Shown here in pieces: positions 25,065 through 35,952 of a DNA stretch of 64,000 bases; position 1 is the stretch's first letter; each line of letters begins with the position of its first letter. The notes beneath the pieces are model-generated. The model was not told where the DNA came from and searched no databases. It saw only the letters and a program-made list of their open reading frames with translations. Source of the DNA: JBBIQS01 sp037442205 (GTDB lineage Bacteria; Myxococcota; Myxococcia; Myxococcales; UBA5297); the NCBI GenBank assembly GCA_037442205.1, contig JBBIQS010000008.1, positions 1 through 64,000 of the forward strand, read 5' to 3'. A program made the position numbers and the translations under genes.

Positions 25065-26939
25065 CTACTGCTCTTGTTCGACCGTCAGCTGGTAGGGGTC
25101 CATCCAGTTCGACTGCGAGTTGCGGGTGTCGCGGACCTCGACCAGGTAGACGCCGGGCTCGACGGTGAAGCGGATGGTCTCCGGCTGCTCGCCGCGCCCC
25201 TTCTCGGAGCGCTGCACCAGCACCGGCTTGCCCTTCTCGTCCAAGCGATACAGCGCCAGCGAGACGTCCACCTTCAGGATCCCGGTCACCGTCGCCTTGA
25301 GCGGCACCTTCACCGGCGAGCTGCTCAGGTCCACCCGGAACAGGTCGACGTCCTTCTTCGGATGGATGAAGCCCTTCATCGGCCGGCCCAGCTCGACCGG
25401 AGTCGCCGTCTCCGGCTGGTTGTTCGGCTCGCGCTCGTCGTTGTTGTCGTCGGGTCGGCCGGTCACCGTCAGCCGGTAGGGCTCGGTGGGGTTCTCCTGG
25501 TCGCGCACCCACTTGCCGTTCACCTGCCGCGGCGCCGCCTCTACCTTGAGCAGCACGTCCTTGCCCGGGGCACAGGCGAGGTTCAACAGGATCTCGCCCT
25601 CCTTGACCCCGCCGTCGTTGGCCTTGGCCAGCACCTCTTCCTTGTCCGAGCCCTCGGCCACCTTGACCACCGACAGCATCGAGTCCACCCGGTCCACTCC
25701 CGACAGCTCCACCTTCAGCAGCTGCGGGCGGTCGCACCTGGCCAGGAAGTAGTCCACGTCGCCCTTGGGAGCGAAGAACCCCTGGCGCACGCCGTCCACC
25801 GTCAGCGGAGTGGCCTTGGCCGGCTCGTCGTTGGGCTCGAGCTCGGCGTTGGTCTGGGCGTCCTCGGCGGTGATCGCCAGGGTGTAGGGCACGGCGGTGT
25901 TGTAGCCGCGCTTGGCGTCCTTGCCGCTGCCGCTCCAGCTCGACTTCACCGTCACGTAGTAGGTCGTCTCGCCCGGGCGCAGCGCCAGGTTGCGCACCTG
26001 GATCCCTTCGCCGAGCTCCCGGCTCTTGGCGGTGTAGAAGACCGCCTGCGCCTGGTTGGAGATCTCGACCTGCAGCCGCACGTCCGGCACTCCGGAGATG
26101 TCCAGCTTCACCACCGCCGGCGGCAGCGCCTCGGTCCCTGCCGCGGGGGCGACCACCGCCGGCACCGCCGAAGGCGCCGCCCGCTCTCCTCCGGCCACCG
26201 CGGGCACCGCCTGCGCCTGTCCCGGCTCGGCGGCATTGACCGCGGGCGCGGCGTCCGCGGTCTGCCCGGCGCCGGTCGCCTCGGCAGCGGCGTCGGCGGC
26301 CTCGGGAGCCGGCGGATTGGCGGCGGCGGGCAGGCTCGGCACGGCGATCTCGAACCGGTACCAGTCCTCGTCGGCCCGGTCCGCCAACAGGCCGCGCACC
26401 GGCTTGCCCAGCTCCAGCGCGGTCGCGTCCACCGCCCGGTTGTTGGGCTCGACTTCGAAGTCCTGCTCGGCGTCCTTGATCGACAGGTCGACGGTGTAGG
26501 CCCCGCCGGATCCCTTCTTGGCGGCATAGACCTTCACCAGCCACGGCGAGGCGAGGTTGAGGTTCTCGATCACCTCGCCCTTGCCCTCGGCCTCAGAGTT
26601 GATCACCGCCAAGTGGTTGCCGTCGCGATCCAAGAGCTCCAACGCCAGGTCGCAGCCGGGGATCCCGCTCACCTCGAAGCGCGCCAGCTTGCCGGCGCCC
26701 TGCTGCTCCAGCCGGAAGTAGTCCTCGTCGGCCGGCTCGGCCTTGAGCTCGGCGGTGACCTTGGCCGGCTCGGCCAGGCTCAGCGCCGACTCCGGAGTCC
26801 CGTTGGGCTCCTTCTCGCTCAGCTGCTTGGGCGGCGCCGGCGCCGCGGGGTCGGCCGCAGGCGACGGGCCGTCCTTCTTGCAGCCGGCGCAGGCCAAAAA
26901 GGCGAGGAGAATCGGCAGGACAGCGGCCAGACGTCGCAT
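25065..26939 (-). CDS. lipoprotein with four pre-peptidase C-terminal (PPC) type repeats
   Basis: This 624-residue protein starts MRRLAAVLPILLAFLACAGC, a lipoprotein signal with Cys20 as the likely lipid site. The mature part repeats the PPC-type opening E-P-N-[DNG]-x-x-x-x-A four times: KEPNGTPESA, VEPNNRAVDA, LEPNDEPAKA and REPNNQPETA. Each is followed about 25 residues on by a D-x-D-x-[YF] pattern (DEDYFRL, DEDWYRFE, DVDYFLA, DVDLFRV). An Ala/Pro-rich stretch after the second repeat (about residues 190-260) interrupts the series. PPC domains are beta-sandwiches usually attached to secreted proteases; here no protease domain is present, so a binding or structural role is inferred. An in-frame start 42 bp upstream would precede the signal peptide and is rejected. 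Confidence 0.85.
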   Translation of the reverse strand: MRRLAAVLPILLAFLACAGCKKDGPSPAADPAAPAPPKQLSEKEPNGTPESALSLAEPAKVTAELKAEPADEDYFRLEQQGAGKLARFEVSGIPGCDLALELLDRDGNHLAVINSEAEGKGEVIENLNLASPWLVKVYAAKKGSGGAYTVDLSIKDAEQDFEVEPNNRAVDATALELGKPVRGLLADRADEDWYRFEIAVPSLPAAANPPAPEAADAAAEATGAGQTADAAPAVNAAEPGQAQAVPAVAGGERAAPSAVPAVVAPAAGTEALPPAVVKLDISGVPDVRLQVEISNQAQAVFYTAKSRELGEGIQVRNLALRPGETTYYVTVKSSWSGSGKDAKRGYNTAVPYTLAITAEDAQTNAELEPNDEPAKATPLTVDGVRQGFFAPKGDVDYFLARCDRPQLLKVELSGVDRVDSMLSVVKVAEGSDKEEVLAKANDGGVKEGEILLNLACAPGKDVLLKVEAAPRQVNGKWVRDQENPTEPYRLTVTGRPDDNNDEREPNNQPETATPVELGRPMKGFIHPKKDVDLFRVDLSSSPVKVPLKATVTGILKVDVSLALYRLDEKGKPVLVQRSEKGRGEQPETIRFTVEPGVYLVEVRDTRNSQSNWMDPYQLTVEQEQ

Positions 26940-27125
26940 CGACACCTCCGGGGCGGCGGCATCAAAGCGGCTGCGACCCATTGCGTCAAGCGCGCTCGAT
27001 GGCGCTCGGCCGGCGCGCTGGCGCAGTCGCGAGGAGACACGCTCGCTCGCACGCTCTCGGGGTAGACGACCCGTCTCTCCGCGGCCGGGGCCGCGGGAGG
27101 ACAGGCGAGGGGCACCGTCAGGGCT

Positions 27126-27509
27126 CTACGCGCGCTTGGCGGAGCCCTTGGCGGCGAAGTGGCGATAGAAATCGACGATCGAGTCGAGCGCCTCCTTGAT
27201 GTCTTCGCGCTCGGTCTCCGATTCGATGAAGATGCCGCCGCAGACCTCGCAGGTCTCGTAGCGCATCGAGTGGCGTTCGCCTCCCTCGACGGCCACCAGG
27301 TCGACCTGGCACTCCGGGCAATGCCCCGAAGAGTCCTCGACGTTCACCCGGCCGCCCAGCGACTCGAGGCCGGGCATGTTGTGGCGAAGCAGCAGGCGAT
27401 TCAGCTCCGCGACGTCGATCCAGAGCCCAGCGCACTCGGGACAACGCGACAGGGTGCCGTCTTCACCCTCGAGCTGGACGAACTCGACTTCGCAGCGGGG
27501 GCAATCCAT
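27126..27509 (-). CDS. double zinc-ribbon (zf-TFIIB-like) protein
   Basis: This 127-residue cytoplasmic protein has two similar halves. The first has CPRC (3-6) and CPEC (23-26) followed by GLWIDVAELNRLL; the second has CPEC and CEVCGGIFIESETERED. The CxxC...CxxCxGxWxD pattern is that of the bacterial TFIIB-type zinc-finger family. In the first half the second knuckle is CPECAGLW, in the second CEVCGGIF. Such proteins are widespread in deltaproteobacteria; their function is not established. It has no obvious partner gene. Confidence 0.85.
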   Translation of the reverse strand: MDCPRCEVEFVQLEGEDGTLSRCPECAGLWIDVAELNRLLLRHNMPGLESLGGRVNVEDSSGHCPECQVDLVAVEGGERHSMRYETCEVCGGIFIESETEREDIKEALDSIVDFYRHFAAKGSAKRA

Positions 27510-27671
27510 TCAGCGGCTTTCCTTATGACCTTGAAGCGGTTGGCGCCCCGCAAGGCTGCAGGCCCCGGGGGCATCCAGAAGCTTACTCCGCGAGATCGGC
27601 CGTTTTCAAGGCGCCCCCGCTCCCTGCTGCTCCCCCTCGCTCGTCCGCCCGGACCGCGGGGATCGAGGCCC

Positions 27672-28937
<1,266 letters not shown>

Positions 28938-29062
28938 GGGTTCTCCAAATCCTTGGCGACGCTGGCGCGATCTGAATTGCAGCGGCCGTGCCGGGAGCCA
29001 ACGGGGCGAATTTCGGGAGGTTTCTGGCAGCGGCCATGCGGTGGAAACGCCTCATCTCTGTG

Positions 29063-29917
29063 TCAGGGGCGCCGCGCCAGCGCGAACCGGTCGAGCTTGG
29101 CGAAGTCTTGAAGGATGGCCACTTCGCGCCAGCCTTGGGCCTCTAGCAGCGCGCGGACGGCGGCGCCCTCGTCCTCGTCCATCTCCAGCGCCAGCAGGCC
29201 GCCCGGCTCGAGGAAGTCCTGGGCCTGCGCGGCGATGAGCCGCAGGGCGCTCAATCCGTCGGCCCCTCCGTCGAGGGCGGCGCGCGGCTCGCGCTTCACC
29301 TCCGCGGCCAGGGTCTCGATCTTGGCGCTGGCCACGTAGGGCGGGTTGGAGGCGATGGCGGCGAAGCGCCGCCCGGCGAGCGGGGCGAACAGGTCGCCCT
29401 GGATCAGCTCCGCGCGCTCGGCCACTCCCAGCGCCTGGGCGTTCTGCCGCGCGACCTCCAAGGCCTCGGCGCTCTGATCGGTGAGCACGACCTTGAGCGA
29501 GGGCCGCTCTGCCGCCAGCGTCAGGCCGATGCAGCCCGAGCCGGTGCACAGGTCGAGCACGGGTCCCGCCGACTCGGCTGGCAGCCGGGCGAGCACTTCC
29601 TCGACCAGCTGCTCGGTCTCAGGCCGGGGGATGAGCACCCGGGCGTCGACGGCGAACGGGCGGCCGCAGAACTCCTTCTGGCCGAGCAGGTAGTGCGTCG
29701 GCTCGCCGGCCACCCGCCGCTCCATCAGCCCGCGGTAGCCGGCCAGCTCGTCCTTGTTCAGGGGGCGATCGAAGTCGGTGTAGAGCTTGACCCGCGTGCA
29801 GCCGAGTACCTTGGCGAGCAGCAGCTCGGCCGTCAGGCGTGGAGCATCCAGACCCTTGCGCTTGAAGTAGTCGGTGGTCCAGGTGAGAACGCGCTGAATG
29901 GTCCAGATTTCGGCCAC
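29063..29917 (-). CDS. prmC: peptide chain release factor N5-glutamine methyltransferase PrmC
   Basis: This 284-residue SAM-dependent enzyme methylates the glutamine of the GGQ motif of release factors. It has an N-terminal helical domain, then a Rossmann methyltransferase with LDLCTGSGCIG (about 121-131) and the catalytic NPPY (191-194). The start is GTG 29917 with GAGAGGAG upstream. A release-factor gene usually sits next to prmC, but none is visible here; the neighbour downstream is murA, an arrangement also seen in other genomes. Confidence 0.96.
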   Translation of the reverse strand: MAEIWTIQRVLTWTTDYFKRKGLDAPRLTAELLLAKVLGCTRVKLYTDFDRPLNKDELAGYRGLMERRVAGEPTHYLLGQKEFCGRPFAVDARVLIPRPETEQLVEEVLARLPAESAGPVLDLCTGSGCIGLTLAAERPSLKVVLTDQSAEALEVARQNAQALGVAERAELIQGDLFAPLAGRRFAAIASNPPYVASAKIETLAAEVKREPRAALDGGADGLSALRLIAAQAQDFLEPGGLLALEMDEDEGAAVRALLEAQGWREVAILQDFAKLDRFALARRP

Positions 29918-30060
29918 TTGGCTCCTCTCGCGGGGGCAGTCGCCCGCGGGCGGGACTCCTTGTAGCAGAGCCCGGGCCCCGCTTCCACGGCCATGGGGCG
30001 CCCCACTCGCAGCGGCTGGGCCATCTTTACCAGGAGTGCTGGCCGGCGTAGCCTGGACCG

Positions 30061-30387
30061 GTGACCTTCACGCCCATTCGCCGACACACCCGGGTCCACT
30101 GCGGGATGCCCGGCGAGATCGCCGGGACAGCCAAGATCCACGGCGTGGTGCTCAACCTCTCGCGAGGCGGCTCGTTCTTCGTCGGCGCGCGGGTGGTGCC
30201 GGTGGGCTCCCAGGTCGAGATGCTGATCCGCCTTCCTGGGATCGAGCCGATTCGCGTCCAAGGGCAGATCCGCCATCACACCCGCAACCCGGAGGGCGAG
30301 GGGATGGGGATCGAGTTCACCGCGGTCAGCGACAGCGACCTGCGATTCATCAACGAGTTCGTCAACGCCCGGCTCGGCGGCAGCTGA
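30061..30387 (+). CDS. PilZ-domain protein (putative c-di-GMP receptor)
   Basis: This 108-residue single-domain protein starts at GTG 30061. It carries the two c-di-GMP contact motifs of PilZ: RRHTR near the N-terminus (RxxxR type) and NLSRGG (residues 33-38, the [DN]xSxxG motif). The strand pattern ending with GMGIEFTAVSD is typical. It would bind cyclic di-GMP and act on an unknown partner, for example in motility or exopolysaccharide control. A membrane protein gene follows 10 bp downstream and may be co-expressed. Confidence 0.9.
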   Translation: MTFTPIRRHTRVHCGMPGEIAGTAKIHGVVLNLSRGGSFFVGARVVPVGSQVEMLIRLPGIEPIRVQGQIRHHTRNPEGEGMGIEFTAVSDSDLRFINEFVNARLGGS

Positions 30388-30396
30388 GGCGCGGCG

Positions 30397-30864
30397 TTGC
30401 CGGAACGGGTGGCGCGCTCCATCTTCCGGGGCGTGAGCGCTTCCCTGGGACTGCTGCGAGGGGTGTCCGCCTCCGAGCGATGGCTGGGAGCGGCTCTCCT
30501 GGCCGCGGCGCTGGCGCTGACCGTCTTCCTGCAGCGCATCCAGCTCGAGCTGCGCCGGGAAGAGGCGGCCAAGTGGTGGGTCTCCAACGGCCGGGACCTG
30601 GTCAACGTGCTGTCGCTGGCGGCCCTCTACGGGTCGGTGTGGATGCTGGGATTCTCCGGCCCCTGCGCTCTGCTGCTGGCGGCGACGTTGCTGTTGCTGC
30701 TCAACCTGCTGGAGGCCTTCCTGCTGCAGCGTCCGAGCCTGCCGGCGCAGGCGCTGAGTCTGGGATTGGCGCTGGCGCTGTGCGCTCCGCTGGTGGCGAT
30801 GCCGGAGCGGGTCAGCTGGGCGCTCAATGAGATCGCCTCCCAGCTGATCCGCGCCTCGGGGTGA
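30397..30864 (+). CDS. predicted inner-membrane protein of unknown function
   Basis: This frame of 155 residues starts at TTG 30397, 9 bp after the PilZ gene stop; GTG 30409 or 30433 are alternative starts. It has about three hydrophobic segments (near 29-45, 68-105 and 115-135) and very high Leu/Ala content. No family is recognised. Its position right after a PilZ gene suggests, but does not show, that it is the PilZ partner. Confidence 0.55.
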   Translation: MPERVARSIFRGVSASLGLLRGVSASERWLGAALLAAALALTVFLQRIQLELRREEAAKWWVSNGRDLVNVLSLAALYGSVWMLGFSGPCALLLAATLLLLLNLLEAFLLQRPSLPAQALSLGLALALCAPLVAMPERVSWALNEIASQLIRASG

Positions 30865-30869
30865 CGGGG

Positions 30870-31889
30870 CTACTGCACCGGCAGGCTCAGGTCCGAGAAT
30901 CCCGAGGTACGGCGGACTTTGACCGCGATGGCCTGTCCGGGGTGGGCCAGTCGCAGGGCGCGCTGCAGGGTCTGGGGAAGCGCCGGCTCGCCGTGGACCT
31001 CGGTGATCAGATCGCCCGCGGTCAGCCCAGCCTGGGCGGCCGCCTCGCCGACCTTGGTGACCAGCAGTCCTGCCGGCTGACGCTTGAAGGCGGCCAGGGT
31101 CTTGAGGTCGGCGTCTGGGTAGAAGAAGCGCAGCCGGGCCTCGATCGCCACGTCCTGCTCCAGGACGTCCAGCGCTCGCAGCGTCTCGGAGAAGGGAGGG
31201 CGCCCCTCCATGGCGAAGGAGAAGCTGGCCTTGGGATTCCACAGGTACTCGAAGCCCGCCGCGCGCTCGAGCGGCTGGCCCGGCGCCCGATTCTTGAGAG
31301 AGGAGAGCGTCTTCTCCAGCAGCTTGAGGATGGCCGCGGTCAGGTCGGGCTGGGGATCGGCGGGATCGTGTTCGGCGAAAGGATCGGCCTCCACGGTGAC
31401 CGAGGCGTCGGCGATGATCTCGCGGGAGGCGGAGTGGAAGACCTCGAGGTGGGCGAGGTAGGTCACCTCCTCGACGCGCTGGGTGCCCTTGGGCTTCCCG
31501 TCGGGGCCGTAGAGCTGCTTGATGGCGCTCTGGGCGCGCTTCTCCACCCAGGGGCGGAAGACCACCGCCTGCATCGCCGAGAAGCCGCGGTCGGCCAGCC
31601 CCAGGGCGATGTCGCTGCCGACGAACGGATTGGCGGCGCTCTCGCGCACCAGCTTGAACTCTCCGGGGCCGAAGACGGCGTAGCGGTCGGTGGCCATCAC
31701 CCTCAGGACCATCGCCTGGGAGAGCTCAAAGGAGCGGAAGGCCGGCTCGTCCCAGCGGAAGGCGACCGGGTAGACCGCCGCGGCCTGGACCGGCAGCTCG
31801 GCGCCTGGGCGGACGTTGACCTTGAGGCTCGGGCCGCAGCCCGAGGACAGCAGCGCGCAGAGGCCGAGGAGGCGGGCGAAGTGCGTCAT
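30870..31889 (-). CDS. lipoprotein with a C-terminal PDZ domain
   Basis: This 339-residue protein starts MTHFARLLGLCALLSSGC, with lipobox LSSGC and Cys18 as the likely lipid site. The middle shows no named domain. The last 90 residues form a PDZ-like domain: PAGLLVTKVGEAAAQAGLTAGDLITEVHGEPA, with the GLxxGDxI core. PDZ modules bind C-terminal peptides, often in envelope quality control, but no protease domain is attached. The start 36 bp upstream lacks a signal peptide and is rejected. It converges on the membrane protein gene with 5 bp between stops. Confidence 0.82.
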   Translation of the reverse strand: MTHFARLLGLCALLSSGCGPSLKVNVRPGAELPVQAAAVYPVAFRWDEPAFRSFELSQAMVLRVMATDRYAVFGPGEFKLVRESAANPFVGSDIALGLADRGFSAMQAVVFRPWVEKRAQSAIKQLYGPDGKPKGTQRVEEVTYLAHLEVFHSASREIIADASVTVEADPFAEHDPADPQPDLTAAILKLLEKTLSSLKNRAPGQPLERAAGFEYLWNPKASFSFAMEGRPPFSETLRALDVLEQDVAIEARLRFFYPDADLKTLAAFKRQPAGLLVTKVGEAAAQAGLTAGDLITEVHGEPALPQTLQRALRLAHPGQAIAVKVRRTSGFSDLSLPVQ

Positions 31890-31941
31890 GGGCCGAGAAG
31901 TATAGCGGAGCAGTCCCGGGCGCACGGGAACCGGGGCGATT

Positions 31942-32655
31942 TCAAGGGCCGCCGATCAGCCGCACCGACCAGAAGGCGAGGAAGCCGCCGAACAGGACCA
32001 GGGTCGAGACGGGCTTCTCCTCGACCTGGTGGGCCTCCATCAGCAGCTCCTCGGTGACCAGGTAGAGCAGGGCGGCGGCGCTGAACGAGAGTGCACCGCC
32101 CAGGGTCGCGTGGGAGGCCCCGGCCAACAGCAGGCTGCCAACGATTGCGCCCGCCAGCACCGTCACCCCCAGCGCTCCAGAGAGCCCGGCGATCTTCCAG
32201 CCGCCGGCGGTGTCGGAGGTGAGCGCCAGCCCCAGGAACAGCAGCTCCACCGACAGGCCGATGGCCAGCACCGGTCCGGTCTCGCCGCCGGCGGCGAACC
32301 CGGCGCCGATGATGAAGCCGTCCATGGCCACGTCGATGAAGGTCGCCAGCACCAGCCCGGTGGGCAGCCCGCTCGCGGCCTTCCCGCCCGCCTCCAGGTG
32401 CCCGGTGAAGATCTTGAGCCCGTACATGAACAGGCTGCCGCCGGCGAAGCTGAATGCCAGCACCAGCCCGGGGGCGTGCTCCTTCTCGATCTCCGGCAGC
32501 AGCTCCACTGCCAACGCCGCCAGCACGACCCCGGCGGCGAAGTGCTGGATCAGGCTGCGGGTCTGGTGGCTGGGGTGCCACAGCATCGCCAGGATTCCGC
32601 CGACCAGCGAAACCACGGCGGGAATGGCCATCAGGAATAGGTGATGGGAGCTCAT
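31942..32655 (-). CDS. ZIP-family metal transporter
   Basis: This 237-residue protein has about eight membrane segments. Helices carry ZIP-type polar motifs: HFAAGVVLAALAVELLPE (His and Glu in the metal path), FIDVAMDGFIIGAGF and a later TEELLMEAHQVEE facing the membrane edge. ZIP proteins move zinc, iron or manganese into the cytoplasm; which metal cannot be told. The His-rich cytoplasmic loop of many ZIPs is missing. It lies 52 bp upstream of the PDZ lipoprotein on the same strand. Confidence 0.85.
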   Translation of the reverse strand: MSSHHLFLMAIPAVVSLVGGILAMLWHPSHQTRSLIQHFAAGVVLAALAVELLPEIEKEHAPGLVLAFSFAGGSLFMYGLKIFTGHLEAGGKAASGLPTGLVLATFIDVAMDGFIIGAGFAAGGETGPVLAIGLSVELLFLGLALTSDTAGGWKIAGLSGALGVTVLAGAIVGSLLLAGASHATLGGALSFSAAALLYLVTEELLMEAHQVEEKPVSTLVLFGGFLAFWSVRLIGGP

Positions 32656-32731
32656 AGCTTCGAGAGCGTACCTTCCCGGTTCGGTTTCAGACGAGAGGAA
32701 TCGAAAGAGGCGGGGGGCGAGGGGCAGGGCG

Positions 32732-33136
32732 CTACCGACTCGTCGGCGCGGTGCCCTCGAGTGAGGCGATGGCGAGCCCAGGCACTCGCTGGAAGTGCTC
32801 CAGATTCCGCGTCATCAGGATCGCGCGGCGCGCAAGGCAGATGCCGGCAATCAGGTAGTCGGCGGTCCCGATTCCCTGGCCCTTCGACTCGAGCTGGACG
32901 CGCAGCTGCGCGGCGACGGCGGCCTCGGGCGATCCAAGAGGCAATACGGACATCGACGCGAGCAGGGAATCGACGTCACGCAATTGCCGCTCGGAGCGGA
33001 TTCCCGAGCGCAGCTCGAATTCGGTCACGGTCGTTGTTGCCAGCCTTCCCGTGCGGATCTCCAAGTCGACGCGGGTGGCGACGGGTTCGCTGTTCCGAAA
33101 AAAGTCGATGAGGACGTCGGTGTCCGCGACGATCAT
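32732..33136 (-). CDS. vapC: VapC-type PIN-domain toxin
   Basis: This 134-residue PIN-domain ribonuclease has the acidic metal-site residues at expected places: MIVADTDVLIDFF (Asp5/Asp7), TVTEFELRSG (Glu near 39), GTADYLIAGIC (Asp near 93) and a late ILMTRNLEHFQRV. VapC toxins cleave tRNA or rRNA when not held by VapB. Its ATG overlaps the vapB stop as ATGA. The stop comes about 75 bp before the ZIP gene start, on the same strand. Confidence 0.93.
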   Translation of the reverse strand: MIVADTDVLIDFFRNSEPVATRVDLEIRTGRLATTTVTEFELRSGIRSERQLRDVDSLLASMSVLPLGSPEAAVAAQLRVQLESKGQGIGTADYLIAGICLARRAILMTRNLEHFQRVPGLAIASLEGTAPTSR

Positions 33137-33369
33137 CGCCAGCTCCCGCGGGCCCGCGCGCAAGACGCCTCGAGCGCATCTGCCTCTTCGGCCGAGAAGC
33201 TCCCTCGAACTGCCAGCGCCTTCTTGATCGCCTCCTCCTTCTGCTCCTCCTCGAGGTAGCGGTCGAGCGCCTCCTGGACGAGGGCGGAGAAGCCCTTCTG
33301 GCCGCGCTTGGCGGCCAGGGCGAGTAGCTTCGCGCGCTGCTCGGCGGTGATCTCGACGGTGGTTCTCAT
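33133..33369 (-). CDS. vapB: VapB-type ribbon-helix-helix antitoxin
   Basis: This 78-residue protein begins MRTTVEITAEQRAKLLALAA, a ribbon-helix-helix start (strand, then helices with FSALVQEALDRYLEE). The C-terminal half is acidic and should wrap the VapC active site. ATG 33369 is chosen; an in-frame start 30 bp upstream would lie within the operator. The gene overlaps vapC by 4 bp, and the promoter-operator just upstream implies autoregulation by the VapBC complex. Confidence 0.9.
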   Translation of the reverse strand: MRTTVEITAEQRAKLLALAAKRGQKGFSALVQEALDRYLEEEQKEEAIKKALAVRGSFSAEEADALEASCARARGSWR

Positions 33370-33376
33370 GCCCCAA

Positions 33377-33404
33377 AGATGATGTGCATGCACATGCATG
33401 TCAA
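33377..33404 (-). promoter_or_regulatory. vapBC promoter with palindromic operator
   Basis: On the minus strand, a perfect -35 TTGACA (33399-33404) and a weak -10 TCATCT (33377-33382) are 16 bp apart. A perfect 14-bp palindrome ATGTGCATGCACAT (33382-33395) fills the spacer. The -10 ends only 7 bp before the vapB ATG, so the transcript may be leaderless. The arrangement is that of an autorepressed toxin-antitoxin promoter. Confidence 0.75.
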
Positions 33405-33464
33405 TGCCGACTGCGGGGCCGACTGCTCCGCTTCTCCTGTGAATTCAGCGGGTTGAAACACGAA

Positions 33465-33495
33465 GCCCCCGCTCCTCGAGAAGAGGAGCAGGGGC
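33465..33495 (-). terminator. intrinsic terminator of groESL
   Basis: A 13-bp stem with one mismatch (33465-33477 with 33483-33495) and a 5-nt loop lies 35 bp after the groEL stop. On the minus strand it is followed by TTCGTGTTT. Confidence 0.75.
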
Positions 33496-33529
33496 CTCGC
33501 GAGCTTTCAGGCGTGAGCCTGGGCTGGAA

Positions 33530-35170
<1,641 letters not shown>

Positions 35171-35215
35171 GATCTGAATCTCCTAGGAAAGTTGGCAGGT
35201 TGAGTGAGGGGAGAG

Positions 35216-35506
35216 CTACTTCTCGATCACGCCGAGGATGTCCTCCTCGCGCAGGATCAGGTGCTCCTCGCCGTCGATCTTGACCTCGGTCCCGGCGTAC
35301 TTGGTGAACAGGACCTTGTCGCCGGCCTTGATGTCCAGCGGGCGGACCTTGCCGTCCTCGAGCACCTTGCCGTTGCCCACCGCCACCACCTGGCCCTCGA
35401 GCGGCTTCTCCTTGGCGGTGTCGGGGATGATGATCCCGCCCTTGGTCTTCTCCTCCTCCTGAACGCGCTTGACGATGATCCGGTCCTGCAGCGGGCGAAT
35501 CTTCAT
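35216..35506 (-). CDS. groS: 10-kDa co-chaperonin GroES
   Basis: This 96-residue protein starts MKIRPLQDRIIVKRV and has the mobile-loop region EEEKTKGGIIIPD and the conserved GDKVLFTKYAGTEVKIDGEEHLILREEDILGVI end. It caps GroEL. ATG 35506 has AAGGAG eight bases upstream; the longer in-frame extension runs through the CIRCE element and is rejected. Confidence 0.98.
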   Translation of the reverse strand: MKIRPLQDRIIVKRVQEEEKTKGGIIIPDTAKEKPLEGQVVAVGNGKVLEDGKVRPLDIKAGDKVLFTKYAGTEVKIDGEEHLILREEDILGVIEK

Positions 35507-35582
35507 GGTGCCTCTCCTTGGCTTCGTGTTTTTGCCCGGCTCCGGGGGGCTGACCCCCAGCTCCGGGCGGGTTTGAGGTCGC

Positions 35583-35607
35583 TGGCACTCGACTGCCTCG
35601 AGTGCCA
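35583..35607 (-). promoter_or_regulatory. CIRCE element (HrcA operator) of groESL
   Basis: The inverted repeat TGGCACTC-N9-GAGTGCCA matches the CIRCE consensus (TTAGCACTC-N9-GAGTGCTAA) in arm length and 9-bp spacer, with two consensus outer bases changed. It lies between the promoter and the groES start, covering or just following the expected transcription start. HrcA would bind here and release on heat shock. No hrcA gene is in the window. Confidence 0.9.
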
Positions 35608-35618
35608 AAGCGCGGGGG

Positions 35619-35646
35619 AACCTAACCATCGGGATCAGGCCGTCAA
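35619..35646 (-). promoter_or_regulatory. groES promoter, TTGACG-N16-TAGGTT
   Basis: On the minus strand, -35 TTGACG (35641-35646) and -10 TAGGTT (35619-35624) are separated by 16 bp. The predicted transcript start near 35611 is next to the CIRCE element. The same -10 occurs before rpoZ and the ABC operon. Confidence 0.75.
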
Positions 35647-35804
35647 GGGCTCCCCCGCAGATCGCCCCTCAGCACCCAAGTGCCCGAGTTGAACCGGCTT
35701 TCCGCTGCCCGCCCACCGGCAGCCCTGACATCCGGATCCCGGCCCGGCCCGCCCGGGGAGCGCCCGGAAGGGGCAGGTCCATGTGGCTGGAATTGCTCGG
35801 TAAT

Positions 35805-35834
35805 TTGCGGGGCCCCCGGCCGCCTTGCTACCAT
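35805..35834 (+). promoter_or_regulatory. possible promoter for the 35953 gene pair
   Basis: TTGCGG (35805-35810) and TACCAT (35829-35834) are 18 bp apart. This leaves a leader of about 110 bases before ATG 35953. The match is moderate. Confidence 0.35.
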
Positions 35835-35952
35835 TTGAACAAAGCCCCGCCGGCAGAGCGTCGCACACTCGACGGTCGGGTTGGCGGTGCCGAGGTCAGA
35901 AATAAGAGTTGATGGAGCGGTCCACGCGCACGGAGGAACAGGGGAAGCCCGC

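Larger units (their letters stand above)
35507..35952. other. intergenic region between groES and the gene at 35953
   Basis: This 446-bp divergent gap holds the groES leader, CIRCE (35583-35607), the groES promoter (35619-35646) and a possible rightward promoter (35805-35834). The middle, about 35650-35800, is GC-rich with no ORF that resembles a protein. I see nothing else in it. Confidence 0.6.

Noticed and set aside
24820..25168. Three overlapping rightward ORFs of 74-103 residues
   Set aside because: They cross the tRNA-Gly gene, its terminator and its promoter on the other strand and show no conserved protein features.
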